Part shown: piece after piece, positions 51,054-60,042 of the stretch
Position numbering within the stretch: position 1 is the stretch's first letter
How the letters are laid out: each line of letters starts with the position of its first letter
NCBI RefSeq assembly: GCF_016595435.1
Contig: NZ_JAENIJ010000011.1
Coordinates: forward strand, 1-64,000
DNA from: Luteolibacter pohnpeiensis
GTDB lineage: Bacteria; Verrucomicrobiota; Verrucomicrobiia; Verrucomicrobiales; Akkermansiaceae
Direction of reading: 5' to 3'
DNA length: 64,000 nt
Program-made: the position numbers and the translations under genes
The notes under the pieces: generated by a model
The model's database searches: none
The model's input: only the letters and a program-made list of their open reading frames with translations
Told to the model about the DNA's origin: nothing

Positions 51054-54000
51054 ATGAAGATAAAACCGTCCTCCTTATTGCGTGGCAGATTCTTCGCACC
51101 TAGCGTTGCCGCCACTGTCTTAAGCACCTTATTGTTATCCTCCGCCGCCCAAGCGAGGGAAGCCGCCTATAAAATCTATCGTTGGACTCCAACTGCCGTA
51201 AACACCACCTCATCGACGGCAGTTCAATTATCCGAGTTCAATTTTTCCTATAAGGGACAGCCGCTCAATATGAATGGCAATCTCCCTGTCGGGGACGCGG
51301 TCAACGTGACCGTCACCGATGGTTCGGAACGGACCACCGGAGAATGGCCGGGCAATCTGGTGGATGATAATACCAAAACCAAGTGGTACAGCTCCACGCT
51401 GGCCCCTCTCGTTTTCACTTTCGACGAAGCGACACCGATCGATTCCTACAATTTTGCCACCGCCAATGACTATGATTCCCGGACTCCTACGGCATGGAAA
51501 TTGGAAGGCAGTAACGACGGCATCCTTTTCGAAACCTTGGACTCCCGCAGCAGCTATGCCGCCTTGTCGAAATACGCTTATTTCACCTGGCAAAATGGGT
51601 TCGCTCTAACCAGCCCAACGACCCTTCCTGCAATCCAATCGATTTCCGCGACGACGCCTACGACCATCGCCAGCGGCGGGTCCGTCACGCTCTCCTACAC
51701 GATCACTTCGTCTACCGCCCTCACCAGTGTTGTCCTGAATCCCGGCAATATCTCATTGGGAACGGATCTGAGCAGTGCTTACACCGTCAAACCAACGGAG
51801 ACCACCACCTACACTTTGACCGCGACGAATGCCTCGGGCTGGGTGAGTCAGAATGTCGAAGTTCGCGTCACCCCGACGAAAACCCAGCAATACCGCTATG
51901 TTAGGTTCACCCCACTCGCATTCCGTGGCGTGGTTCCAAACTCGGTCCAAATTGGTGAGTTCGAGTTCTTCATGGACGGGACACAAGTCCCCGTCGCCTC
52001 AATTGAAAACCGCGGCGGTCGTTTCTCCAATTCTGGCCCGTTGGTCCACCTGACCGACGGCGATGTTTACACCAAATGGTTGGATTTCAACCGTGGTGGC
52101 ATCATCTTCGACTTCGGCTCCAGTGTGCAGTTCAACAGCTACCAGATGACCACGGCAAACGACGAACAGAGTCGTGACCCTGTCGAATGGTTGATGGAGG
52201 GAAGTGATGATTACAACACATGGGTCATCATCGATCACCTTGGTCAAAATGCGTATTATCCGTACCCATACGAACGGACCACTGAAGACGGTTCCATCAC
52301 AACGACCGGAAAAATCCCGTTCCCGACCTTGCCGACACCGCTCGTTTGGTCCGGAACCACCTCAAATTCCGAATGGAACGGCACCAATACCAATTTCAGC
52401 GGCACCACCTTCGCCGATGGAGATTCGGTCTTGTTCGATGACACCGCGCAGTCCGGTGATGTGAATGTCACCTCCGTCGTCACCCCCGGTCAGTTGATCT
52501 TCAACAATAGCACCTTGGATTACACCCTCGGTGGAACCGGTGTTATCTCGGGCTCTGCGGACCTGACCAAATCCGGCACCGGCACCCTTACCATCGATTC
52601 ACCCAACTATCTGGATGGCGTGGTTACAATCGAAGGCGGCACTTTGGTGACCAACGTAGCCGGTGCATTCGGTCGAGCAGACTACAACCGTCCGCTGATG
52701 CTGGATAACGCCACTCTGGAAGTGAACGCACCTGTTGAAGAAGTCGATGGCGTGACCACAGTGGTTCCGGTTTACAACCACAAGCCGTTGTTGATGTCGA
52801 ACAGCACGATTGACGTTGCTTCAAATGTCGACTTCACCCACTCAGGCAAATTCCATTGGGACCAAACCATTACCAAGACGGGTGCGGGAACCCTGAAGCT
52901 CTACGGCTATCAGGACTCCAGCGCGACGACGGACAACAACAAGCTCGTGGTTGAAGAAGGTGCCGTTGAATTTGGTGACTACCACTTCAACACCTTCTCC
53001 ATTGCGAATAGCTACTACATCGACGTCATGCCAGGCGCCCGCATCACCGGAACCAAGGCCAACGCCTTCGGTGGTAACTACATCAACGGCTATTCAACCA
53101 TCGGCCAGATCCGCCTGGATGAAACGGCGATCATGTCGATTGCTTCCACTCAATATCTGACCACCGGAGTTCTCGATGTGGACGGTGTCACACAAGGACG
53201 CCTGCTCCTCAAGGGCGCTTACCTGAGCGGTGCAGGCCAATTGGTCGACAACCGGAATGACTCGACTTACCTCGACGGCTCGAACGCTTCCCGAAGTGTC
53301 ATCAGCACCGAGGCGAGCTCGCTTTCCTCCAAAATCAACTGCGCCAGCCTGTATGCTTATCGCCAACACTGGATCTTTGACGTGGTGGAAGGTGAAGCCA
53401 TCGAGGACCTCCTCGTGGACAGTACCATTATCGGTAGCTACGGCATCGTGAAGCAAGGCGGCGGTAACATGGTGCTTCTCCAAGACAGCACTTACTCCGG
53501 GATCAAGGCAACTTACATGTCCGCCTATGACACGGATTCCAGTAACCCGTCGCAGAAAGCATTCGACTACAGCTATGGAACAGTTGTGGAAGACGGCCGC
53601 CTGACCCTCATCAACCCGATGAGCACCACCACGGGCAGTGCCACCGGCGCTTCCGCGGTCTTGGTTGAGGAAGCTGGCATCCTTTCCGGAACCGGCTCCG
53701 CCCTTGGCGACGTCACCATCGACGGCACCGTCGATCCCGGCGACCTCGGATACGAGCTTCCAATCGCCAATCTGATCCTCGGCAACACGACGTTGAACGG
53801 CTCCTACAAATGGGAAGTCAACGGAGCATCCGTGGATACAGTGAATGGCGAAACCGGCACCGACCTTCTCGTGGTTCAAGGCAACCTGACCCTCGGTAGC
53901 GGCGCAGCACTCCAAGTTGCCCCGACCGGCAGTGGTTTCACCTCCTCCAGCTATGTGATTGCCACCTACACCGGCACCCGCACGGGAACGTTTGCTTCGG

Positions 54001-54470
54001 TGACTCCAGGTTATGAAGTGGTCTACAACGACACCGAAAAACAAATCGAAGTCCAAGCCACCGATGGCACCGGACTTACCGGATACGAAACCTTCATCGC
54101 AGGCACCAGCCTCACCGGTGACGATGCAGCTGAAGATGCGGACCCAGATGGCGACGGCATTGTGAACCTGTTGGAATTCATCTTCGCTTCCGATCCTGAA
54201 ACTTCGGGAACCAGCGAGGCTCCAACTGCGGAAACCAACGAAGCTGGAGACCTGGTCTTCTCCTTCCGCCGTGCTTCCACTGCCGCTTACCTCAACCCAG
54301 AAGTCGAATACAGCACCACGCTGGATGGCGACTGGACTGCAGCCAGCATCGCAGAGACAACGGTCGAAACAGACGGCTTCGCATCTGGAGTCGACAAAGT
54401 CACCGTGACGCTTCCGGCTTCGCTCGCAATTGATGGCAAGCTCTTCGCTCGCCTCAAAGCCAGCAACTAA
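51054..54470 (+). CDS. Autotransporter-associated beta-strand-repeat surface protein with two discoidin-like domains
   Basis: A 1138-residue secreted protein. Signal peptide 1-34 (ends SSAAQA). Two F5/8-type-C-like domains (about 35-180 and 275-400; each has a WKLEGSNDG- or WLMEGSDDY-like core) flank an Ig-like stretch. From about 425 to 1000 come right-handed beta-helix strands with the autotransporter-associated signature, for example ADLTKSGTGTLTI and VTIEGGTLVTN. At about 1030 is DPDGDGIVNLLEF, followed by a C-terminal domain ending FARLKAS. No beta-barrel translocator and no PEP-CTERM tail is present. It may bind or process glycans outside the cell. Confidence 0.85.
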   Translation: MKIKPSSLLRGRFFAPSVAATVLSTLLLSSAAQAREAAYKIYRWTPTAVNTTSSTAVQLSEFNFSYKGQPLNMNGNLPVGDAVNVTVTDGSERTTGEWPGNLVDDNTKTKWYSSTLAPLVFTFDEATPIDSYNFATANDYDSRTPTAWKLEGSNDGILFETLDSRSSYAALSKYAYFTWQNGFALTSPTTLPAIQSISATTPTTIASGGSVTLSYTITSSTALTSVVLNPGNISLGTDLSSAYTVKPTETTTYTLTATNASGWVSQNVEVRVTPTKTQQYRYVRFTPLAFRGVVPNSVQIGEFEFFMDGTQVPVASIENRGGRFSNSGPLVHLTDGDVYTKWLDFNRGGIIFDFGSSVQFNSYQMTTANDEQSRDPVEWLMEGSDDYNTWVIIDHLGQNAYYPYPYERTTEDGSITTTGKIPFPTLPTPLVWSGTTSNSEWNGTNTNFSGTTFADGDSVLFDDTAQSGDVNVTSVVTPGQLIFNNSTLDYTLGGTGVISGSADLTKSGTGTLTIDSPNYLDGVVTIEGGTLVTNVAGAFGRADYNRPLMLDNATLEVNAPVEEVDGVTTVVPVYNHKPLLMSNSTIDVASNVDFTHSGKFHWDQTITKTGAGTLKLYGYQDSSATTDNNKLVVEEGAVEFGDYHFNTFSIANSYYIDVMPGARITGTKANAFGGNYINGYSTIGQIRLDETAIMSIASTQYLTTGVLDVDGVTQGRLLLKGAYLSGAGQLVDNRNDSTYLDGSNASRSVISTEASSLSSKINCASLYAYRQHWIFDVVEGEAIEDLLVDSTIIGSYGIVKQGGGNMVLLQDSTYSGIKATYMSAYDTDSSNPSQKAFDYSYGTVVEDGRLTLINPMSTTTGSATGASAVLVEEAGILSGTGSALGDVTIDGTVDPGDLGYELPIANLILGNTTLNGSYKWEVNGASVDTVNGETGTDLLVVQGNLTLGSGAALQVAPTGSGFTSSSYVIATYTGTRTGTFASVTPGYEVVYNDTEKQIEVQATDGTGLTGYETFIAGTSLTGDDAAEDADPDGDGIVNLLEFIFASDPETSGTSEAPTAETNEAGDLVFSFRRASTAAYLNPEVEYSTTLDGDWTAASIAETTVETDGFASGVDKVTVTLPASLAIDGKLFARLKASN

Positions 54471-54483
54471 TCCCCAGCCCAAA

Positions 54484-54522
54484 AACCCCCGCCGTCGGCT
54501 CCGTGCCGGCGGCGGTTTTTTT
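54484..54522. terminator. Bidirectional intrinsic terminator
   Basis: A G+C-rich stem (CCGCCGTCGGC with GCCGGCGGCGG, loop TCCGT) is flanked by A runs on the left and seven T on the right, between the convergent surface-protein and oxidoreductase genes. It works in principle for both strands. Confidence 0.85.
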
Positions 54523-54531
54523 GTGCCGAGA

Positions 54532-55947
54532 TCAAACCGGTAGCTCGAAACCCGCGCGGTAATCCTCCTTCAACAAGGAATTCGGAACCTCCGCGCCTTC
54601 ACCGACAAACTTCTCCGCTGCTGGGTCGACCTTCAAATGCCGACCCACCAAAATCGGTTCGGCGACCGTATCGATCCCATTCGCCTCGAGATGGAGAATC
54701 ATGCGATTATAGGCATCTTCCGCAGCCGCCGTTTGATAAGGATTCGCTTCACCCGGTGAACCGGTGCGCCACGAAATGTTGCCGATGTGTGCCAACGCCG
54801 ACGACAAGTGCCCCGACTCAACGCCGCGGAAGCTGACAATTTTTCCGCCGTGGACCGAATCGATGAAATTCTGCATGTGGGATTTCCCCCCTTTGAATTC
54901 GCGAACTTTTTTGCCCTCTCGATCGTATGCGGCACAGCTGGGACCATGCCCGCCGGATAGCCAACCGCCTTCGCACTCAATGACGTTGCCAATGTCCTGC
55001 CCCTTGTAGCGGTCCATGCCTTTGCTGAAATCCATTCCTTCCTTCGGCAAGCCACGCACCTCAAACAGGATCGGCACCGGCTTGTAATCGAACCAAACCA
55101 TCTGCGTGTTCGCCCAATCGCCGTCATCATGAACGCCAAACCGTCCGCCCACGGAAAGCACCCCCTCCGGCAAAACCGGATCGCCGGCAAACCAGCGACA
55201 AACATCCAGCTGATGCGGCCCCTGATTGCCTAAATCACCGTTCCCGTAAGGAAACTGCCAGTGCCAGTCATAGTGAAACTGGCGGCGTCTCACCGGCAGC
55301 ATTTCACGGGGGCCAGACCACAGGTCATAATTCACACTCTTCGGTGGCGCGACAGGAGCCGGAACTTTGCCGATGCTTTTCCGGGGTTTGTAGCAGAACC
55401 CGCGAGCAAGGGTCATTTTGCCAAGCTCTCCGGATTGAATCCATGCCACCGCTTCTTCCCAAGCGGTTTCAGAGCGGCGCTGAAAGCCGTGTTGAACGAT
55501 CACTCCGAATTTTTTCGCGATATTCGTCAACTGACGCCCCTCCCACACATTGTGGGAAATTGGCTTTTCCACATAGACGTGTTTGCCATTCGCAGCCGCA
55601 GTGGCGGCAATCAGAGCATGCAGATGATTCGGCGTCGCGATCACCACGGCATCGATCTCCGGTGATTCGCAGAGCTTCCGGAAATCTTCAAATTTCGTTA
55701 CCTTGAGGTTCTTTTTGTCCAAGTCGGAAGCCATTCCGTCCAGCACGTCGGCATCAACGTCGCACAGCGCAACCAGCCTCGCTCCTTTGCAATTGAGCAC
55801 CTCGCGCAGGAGATCCTTCCCCCGGCTATGAAATCCGATGACGGCCATGCGGAGCTCATCATTTGCGCCAGCAGCACGGGCAAAGGTGGGCAATAAGGAC
55901 CAGGTTCCGGCCAGGGCTGATGCCGTGAGGAAATTTCTTCGATTCAT
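54532..55947 (-). CDS. Gfo/Idh/MocA-family oxidoreductase, Tat-exported
   Basis: A 471-residue protein. It begins with a Tat signal (NRRNFLTASALAG), then an NAD(P)-binding Rossmann domain (MAVIGFHSRGKDLL, LVALCDVDADVLD) and the EKPISHNVWEGRQL motif containing the family's catalytic lysine. The C-terminal alpha/beta domain includes NQGPHQLDVCRWF with its conserved His. Tat-exported members are frequent in Planctomycetes and Verrucomicrobia; substrates are usually sugars or derivatives. It is downstream of the DUF6807 gene on the same strand with a 15-base gap, so they likely act together. Confidence 0.92.
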   Translation of the reverse strand: MNRRNFLTASALAGTWSLLPTFARAAGANDELRMAVIGFHSRGKDLLREVLNCKGARLVALCDVDADVLDGMASDLDKKNLKVTKFEDFRKLCESPEIDAVVIATPNHLHALIAATAAANGKHVYVEKPISHNVWEGRQLTNIAKKFGVIVQHGFQRRSETAWEEAVAWIQSGELGKMTLARGFCYKPRKSIGKVPAPVAPPKSVNYDLWSGPREMLPVRRRQFHYDWHWQFPYGNGDLGNQGPHQLDVCRWFAGDPVLPEGVLSVGGRFGVHDDGDWANTQMVWFDYKPVPILFEVRGLPKEGMDFSKGMDRYKGQDIGNVIECEGGWLSGGHGPSCAAYDREGKKVREFKGGKSHMQNFIDSVHGGKIVSFRGVESGHLSSALAHIGNISWRTGSPGEANPYQTAAAEDAYNRMILHLEANGIDTVAEPILVGRHLKVDPAAEKFVGEGAEVPNSLLKEDYRAGFELPV

Positions 55948-55962
55948 GAGGTTGCGATGGGT

Positions 55963-56898
55963 TTAGAATTTTGAAAAAAGGGTCCAAACAGCTGGCAAAT
56001 CTGCGGATTGGAGGTCGCCATGATGGATGAACACCAGAAAACGGAACTTGAGGCTTTTCCCCTGCTTCAGGGTGTAATTCCCCACGGTCTTGTCGGGATT
56101 TCCCTCGAAGTCGTGCTTTCCAAATGGATTCGCCGCAAACAATCCGTAATCCCGGGCATGCCACCATGTCGGATGCCGAAGATTTGAGGGATGGTCAAAC
56201 ATAGCAATGACCGCCGGCTCGCCGCGCTCGTCCGGTCCGTATGCAGCCACCCAGTTTGCGCGTTTTCCCCACGCCTTTCCGTCCTCAATGCCCTCGCTGT
56301 TGATAATATGGGATTTCGCCAGTGGGCCGTTTAATCGGAGCGACCGATCCACCCGAAGTCCAAGCATTCCCTCCTTGGTATCGCCAAAAACAACATCCCC
56401 GTCCGCGGCGGTGAGCTCTGAATCGATCTGCAAAGCAAAGGTATCCTCTCCGATTTTCCAAAACCGGTGATCGCGCTTTTCTTTCAGCTGGGTTTTCCCA
56501 CCCGCTTGCCATGCCAGCTCCACCGAGCAGTAGGCCGCGCCTTGTTCATCAACGCCTTGCGCAATGAACTTCTGATGAACGATTTGCGCTCCCTTACCAT
56601 CTTCAAACGCCCAAAAATCGTAGCCATTCACCGAACCGTGCGACAACCAGAGCGACCGGTGATGCGGGTGATCATGCTCCTCGCCTTCCACTCCTGGATC
56701 GGTCGGCCAATGGCGGGTGACATTGGCCCCGGAGGGCGAAAGCAGCGGGTAAAGGTAAGGAACTTTCCAATCGGTCCGGTAAGCGGTGAGCAAGCTGCCA
56801 TCGTCAAAAATCTTCAGTGTTCCCTCTGATTTCTCCACCTTGAGCTCCGCACCAGCGAATCCCGAGGCCAATCCCCACAGCAAAATCATCCATTTCAT
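55963..56898 (-). CDS. PmoA-like (DUF6807) secreted protein
   Basis: A 311-residue protein with a signal sequence (MILLWGLASGFAGAE). The DUF6807 or 'methane oxygenase PmoA' domain is shown by GEEHDHPHHRSLWLSHG, and later WVAAYGP, IAMFDHPSNLRHPTWWHARDYGLFAANPFG (pieces) and KSLKFRFLVFIHHGD. Despite the name, this soluble family is unrelated in function to particulate methane monooxygenase and is usually found with Gfo/Idh oxidoreductases and glycoside hydrolases. A role in periplasmic carbohydrate breakdown is inferred from that. Confidence 0.85.
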   Translation of the reverse strand: MKWMILLWGLASGFAGAELKVEKSEGTLKIFDDGSLLTAYRTDWKVPYLYPLLSPSGANVTRHWPTDPGVEGEEHDHPHHRSLWLSHGSVNGYDFWAFEDGKGAQIVHQKFIAQGVDEQGAAYCSVELAWQAGGKTQLKEKRDHRFWKIGEDTFALQIDSELTAADGDVVFGDTKEGMLGLRVDRSLRLNGPLAKSHIINSEGIEDGKAWGKRANWVAAYGPDERGEPAVIAMFDHPSNLRHPTWWHARDYGLFAANPFGKHDFEGNPDKTVGNYTLKQGKSLKFRFLVFIHHGDLQSADLPAVWTLFSKF

Positions 56899-56986
56899 TC
56901 ACATTCAAACGGTCACCAATCGGAATTCCTGTCCATTTTTTCGATTTTAGGAATAAGCTCGCGCCCAACTGCTCCCAAAGAAACGG

Positions 56987-57532
56987 ATGAGTGAATTCGC
57001 AGATCTAGTTGATGCTTATTACCAAGCGTTGTTCCGATTCGGAATCTCGCTCACGCGCGATTCGGATCGTGCGGCAGATCTGGTGCAGGAAACCTTCTGC
57101 ATCTGGGCTGAAAAAGGCGATCAATTGCGGGATCGCTCCAAGGCCAAAACCTGGCTCTTTACCACGCTCCATCGCGAATTCCTCAGCCAGAGACGGCGTG
57201 CCGCGAAATTCTCCGACGAAGAATTGGACGAAAACGCCACGGCCAGCATCGCCGCCCCGGAGGACGATGCCGAACGCCAAATGGACGGTCAGCGCGCCCT
57301 GGATATTTTGAGCTCACTCGAAGAAACCTACCGCGCTCCGCTCGCCCTCTTTTACCTCCAACAGCATAGTTATAAAGAAATTGCAGCGATTCTCGATGTG
57401 CCGATTGGCACGGTCATGTCGCGGCTATCCAGGGGCAAGGAAATGCTCCGCAAGCAAATGACGGCGGAGCCATCCAGTGCTCCTAAAAATATCCTACAAC
57501 TCGAACCGGAGGCACTGAAACGACGTGGATAG
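56987..57532 (+). CDS. ECF-type RNA polymerase sigma factor
   Basis: A 181-residue sigma-70 family protein with only regions 2 and 4. Region 2 reads FRFGISLTRDSDRAADLVQETF, then WLFTTLHREFLSQRRR; region 4 is LALFYLQQHSYKEIAAILDVPIGTVMSRLSRGKEMLRK (split: HSYKEIAAILDVP, GTVMSRLSRG). The downstream gene overlaps it by 8 bases and encodes a single-pass membrane protein likely to be its anti-sigma partner. Its regulon is unknown. It is divergent from the DUF6807 gene. Confidence 0.92.
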   Translation: MSEFADLVDAYYQALFRFGISLTRDSDRAADLVQETFCIWAEKGDQLRDRSKAKTWLFTTLHREFLSQRRRAAKFSDEELDENATASIAAPEDDAERQMDGQRALDILSSLEETYRAPLALFYLQQHSYKEIAAILDVPIGTVMSRLSRGKEMLRKQMTAEPSSAPKNILQLEPEALKRRG

Positions 57533-58412
57533 AGAACAGGCGAAATTCATTCTCCGCAGCTTCCGCCCAGATGGCGCGGATGTGGCTGACGAAGATTTTG
57601 TAGAAGCGCTCCAATTCGCAAACGAAGATCGTGAGCTTGGCGATTGGTTCGCCAAGGAACGCGCTTTTGACAGCATGTTTGCGGAAGCGATGACCCAAAT
57701 CCAGATCCCGGACTCATTGCGGCAAGAAGTGCTTTCCGGCTTGGCCATGCATCCGGGAGATTTGCCACACCCGGAAGATCATTTCGATTCGGGAATGATC
57801 GGCTCCTTCGCATTTGTCCAACCACCACGCTCACTCCGCTCGGAAATTCTTGCCTCGATGGAACGCACCAACGCGGCGGTTACTCCTAAAAAATCATTTT
57901 GGCAACGCGCAACGCTGCCATTCGCAGCCGCGGCAGGCATCGCGCTCGCTTTCCTCCTCACCAGTCCCTCGAAACCCGGCATCATCGTTGCGGAAACGAC
58001 CGTCCCGGTGGAAGTGGTCCAATCGAGCTTCATTCACACGTTCGAATCACCGCAATTCAGCATCGAAGATCCTCCAGAGCAGGCCAGCCAGCTGATCGCG
58101 CACTTGCAGGATATGAAATTGCCAAGCCCTCATCATTTCCCCAAGGGCCTGCAGGAAATCAATCGCGCATCCTGCAGAGAACTGGAAATCAATGGAAAAC
58201 GAGGTTCTCTCGTGTGCTTCAGGCGCCTTGACGGCAGCAAAGTCCACTTGGTGATTTTCCGTCGCAAGGACGTTTGCGGGGAGCTACCGGGCCGGGATCA
58301 TCCGGAAATTTCCCAACAAGGAACATGGGCGGTCGCCCGCTGGCTGGATGAAAAGCAAGTCTATGTCCTGATCGGCTCCACCAGCGTCGAGCATCTGAAG
58401 GAACTGTTCTGA
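57525..58412 (+). CDS. Single-pass membrane protein, probable anti-sigma factor
   Basis: A 295-residue protein whose first 120 residues are acidic and cytoplasmic in prediction, followed by one membrane helix (LPFAAAAGIALAFLLTS, near 138-154) and a periplasmic domain of about 135 residues. The order suits a sigma-sequestering N-terminus and an outside sensor. It lacks the HxxxCxxC zinc motif of ZAS anti-sigma factors. Its start codon overlaps the sigma gene by 8 bases, which supports translational coupling. The periplasmic sensor shows no family I recognise. Confidence 0.62.
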   Translation: MDREQAKFILRSFRPDGADVADEDFVEALQFANEDRELGDWFAKERAFDSMFAEAMTQIQIPDSLRQEVLSGLAMHPGDLPHPEDHFDSGMIGSFAFVQPPRSLRSEILASMERTNAAVTPKKSFWQRATLPFAAAAGIALAFLLTSPSKPGIIVAETTVPVEVVQSSFIHTFESPQFSIEDPPEQASQLIAHLQDMKLPSPHHFPKGLQEINRASCRELEINGKRGSLVCFRRLDGSKVHLVIFRRKDVCGELPGRDHPEISQQGTWAVARWLDEKQVYVLIGSTSVEHLKELF

Positions 58413-58418
58413 GCCGGA

Positions 58419-59870
58419 TTACTTTTCCTCCGCCACTTCCTGAAGGGTTTCGAGAAGTGCTTCGAAGATTTCCGGTTCCAGCGCCCGGTTCGGACTGCCT
58501 TTCAGACAACCGCCGAACCATTTGGCGAGAACCGACCGCCGATCTGCCGGAAAATCCCGGGTAAATCCGGCTTCCTGGCCTTTCAGAACTTCCTCATCCC
58601 GCCGGCCATGCGACCGATTGACGATGCGCTGATAACGGGTCAGCACTCCATCCAGCAAAATCCACGGGAAGTTCGGATTCTTCGGCGGCCCCATCGAAAG
58701 CGCCTTGCCCTCGCCGGTCCCGAGTTTCACGCCACCGCGGAGATCGATTCGCAAATCAGGCAGGCTTCCGCCTTTCAGCCAGGCTGCCGCTCCCCCGCCG
58801 AGCGCGCCAAAAATCGTGCCCGCACCGTGGGATAGTCCGCCTGTCGCCACATCCACTGCCAATCCGGCCGCGCCACCGGCCAGCGCTGCCGCGACCGATA
58901 ACTGACCGCGCCCGAGTCCCCATTTGGTCCAAGTTTCCGCACTTTCCAGATCGATCCCTTGAAACGACTCCGCGCTCGAATCCGCCTTCAGCAAATGATG
59001 CCGGTGGATCTTCAACAGCTTCTCAAAGCACTTCCGCTCCAGCTTCGCCAAATCCCCGAAATACTCCTGCTGCAGTAGCTCTTCCTTGCGGTGACGGCGC
59101 GAGGGCAAAGTCAGGTCGCGCTCTTCGAGAGTAGCCGTAACTTTCAGAGAAAGAGACTCTTCCAAAAATCCAATGATCACCTCAACCGCTTCTTCGCGGC
59201 GGCGATCCCATTCCTCCTCCACCAAAGCGATCGTCTCCTCCAAGCGTCCGCGATGGCGCTCTTCAATTTCCAAAAGTGCCTTCAGCAATCGCAATCGCTC
59301 CTCATATCGGGCCTGATGGGCATCGAATGTCCGCACCAAATTGAACGCACCACCGAGGCGTTTCCGCCAAGCTTCCTCGTCGGTTCCGGCATTGGCTGCT
59401 CGGCGATTCAGCAAGGCCAGGCGCGGCACGCCGGTCCAGCGCAGGATTTCCATTTCCGCCAGGAAATCATCGCGCAGTGGTTTCGCCGGATCCACCACGT
59501 AGAGGACACCGGCTCCTTCCAACAGCGGCTCCAACAAGCGCTTTTCATCACCAAATTCCTCTCCGACCTTGGCGACAAATTCCTTGAGGGCTTCCACTCC
59601 AGGCGTGCCTTCGCCGTGCAGACGCTGGATTTCCCGCATGGCCTCCACCGGACGCGAAAAGCCGGGAGTGTCGATGAAACGGATGCAATCCCGATCGGAA
59701 AACACCACCCGGTGGGTCTGGCAATTGGTGGTTTCGCCAGGCGTGGCGCTCACGCGAATCAACTGATTATCATCGATTTCCAAAAGTGTCGCAAGCACCG
59801 AGGATTTCCCCATGTTCACCCTACCGACCACCGCAAAGGCCGGCACATCCTGCTGCACCCATTCACTCAT
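58419..59870 (-). CDS. GTPase with DUF3482-like domain
   Basis: A 483-residue Era-like GTPase. G1 is GRVNMGKSS (residues 16-24), a switch-I Thr in TPGETTNCQ, G3 DTPG (67-70) and ALLNRR in place of NKxD near 157. The middle is strongly helical and charged; around residues 340-390 a Gly/Ala-rich stretch (AAALAGGAAGLAVDVATGG, GTIFGALGGG) resembles the membrane-inserting hairpin of DUF3482 proteins. It may remodel or protect membranes. The frame opens upstream at 59969, but MSEWVQQDVPAF is a better start. Confidence 0.82.
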   Translation of the reverse strand: MSEWVQQDVPAFAVVGRVNMGKSSVLATLLEIDDNQLIRVSATPGETTNCQTHRVVFSDRDCIRFIDTPGFSRPVEAMREIQRLHGEGTPGVEALKEFVAKVGEEFGDEKRLLEPLLEGAGVLYVVDPAKPLRDDFLAEMEILRWTGVPRLALLNRRAANAGTDEEAWRKRLGGAFNLVRTFDAHQARYEERLRLLKALLEIEERHRGRLEETIALVEEEWDRRREEAVEVIIGFLEESLSLKVTATLEERDLTLPSRRHRKEELLQQEYFGDLAKLERKCFEKLLKIHRHHLLKADSSAESFQGIDLESAETWTKWGLGRGQLSVAAALAGGAAGLAVDVATGGLSHGAGTIFGALGGGAAAWLKGGSLPDLRIDLRGGVKLGTGEGKALSMGPPKNPNFPWILLDGVLTRYQRIVNRSHGRRDEEVLKGQEAGFTRDFPADRRSVLAKWFGGCLKGSPNRALEPEIFEALLETLQEVAEEK

Positions 59871-60042
59871 CGGCTTGATTTCACCTGATTTCCCCGCGTT
59901 TGCAATGGCTGGTTGGACAATTCTGGAGCATGCCGGTCTATTACCCACGCGCGATCGCTGATTTTTCAACCCTTCACTCCGCGCCGCTACCGAGTGTCAC
60001 CGAGTTTGCCAACTCGACCTTCAGCACTAGGATGTGGCTACC

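Noticed and set aside
53094-54482. Long open frame (462 codons) on the - strand
   Set aside because: It lies wholly opposite the surface-protein gene, has a Cys/Gly/Val-rich composition unlike a folded protein and no recognisable motif; the + strand frame has clear domains and a signal peptide.
55963-56898. Methane monooxygenase subunit
   Set aside because: The PmoA name attached to this family is misleading; the protein is a soluble exported DUF6807 member without the membrane helices of particulate methane monooxygenase.
59091-59888. Open frame of 265 codons on the + strand
   Set aside because: Antisense to the GTPase gene, whose G motifs are certain; the + strand translation is His/Arg/Phe-rich without domain features.
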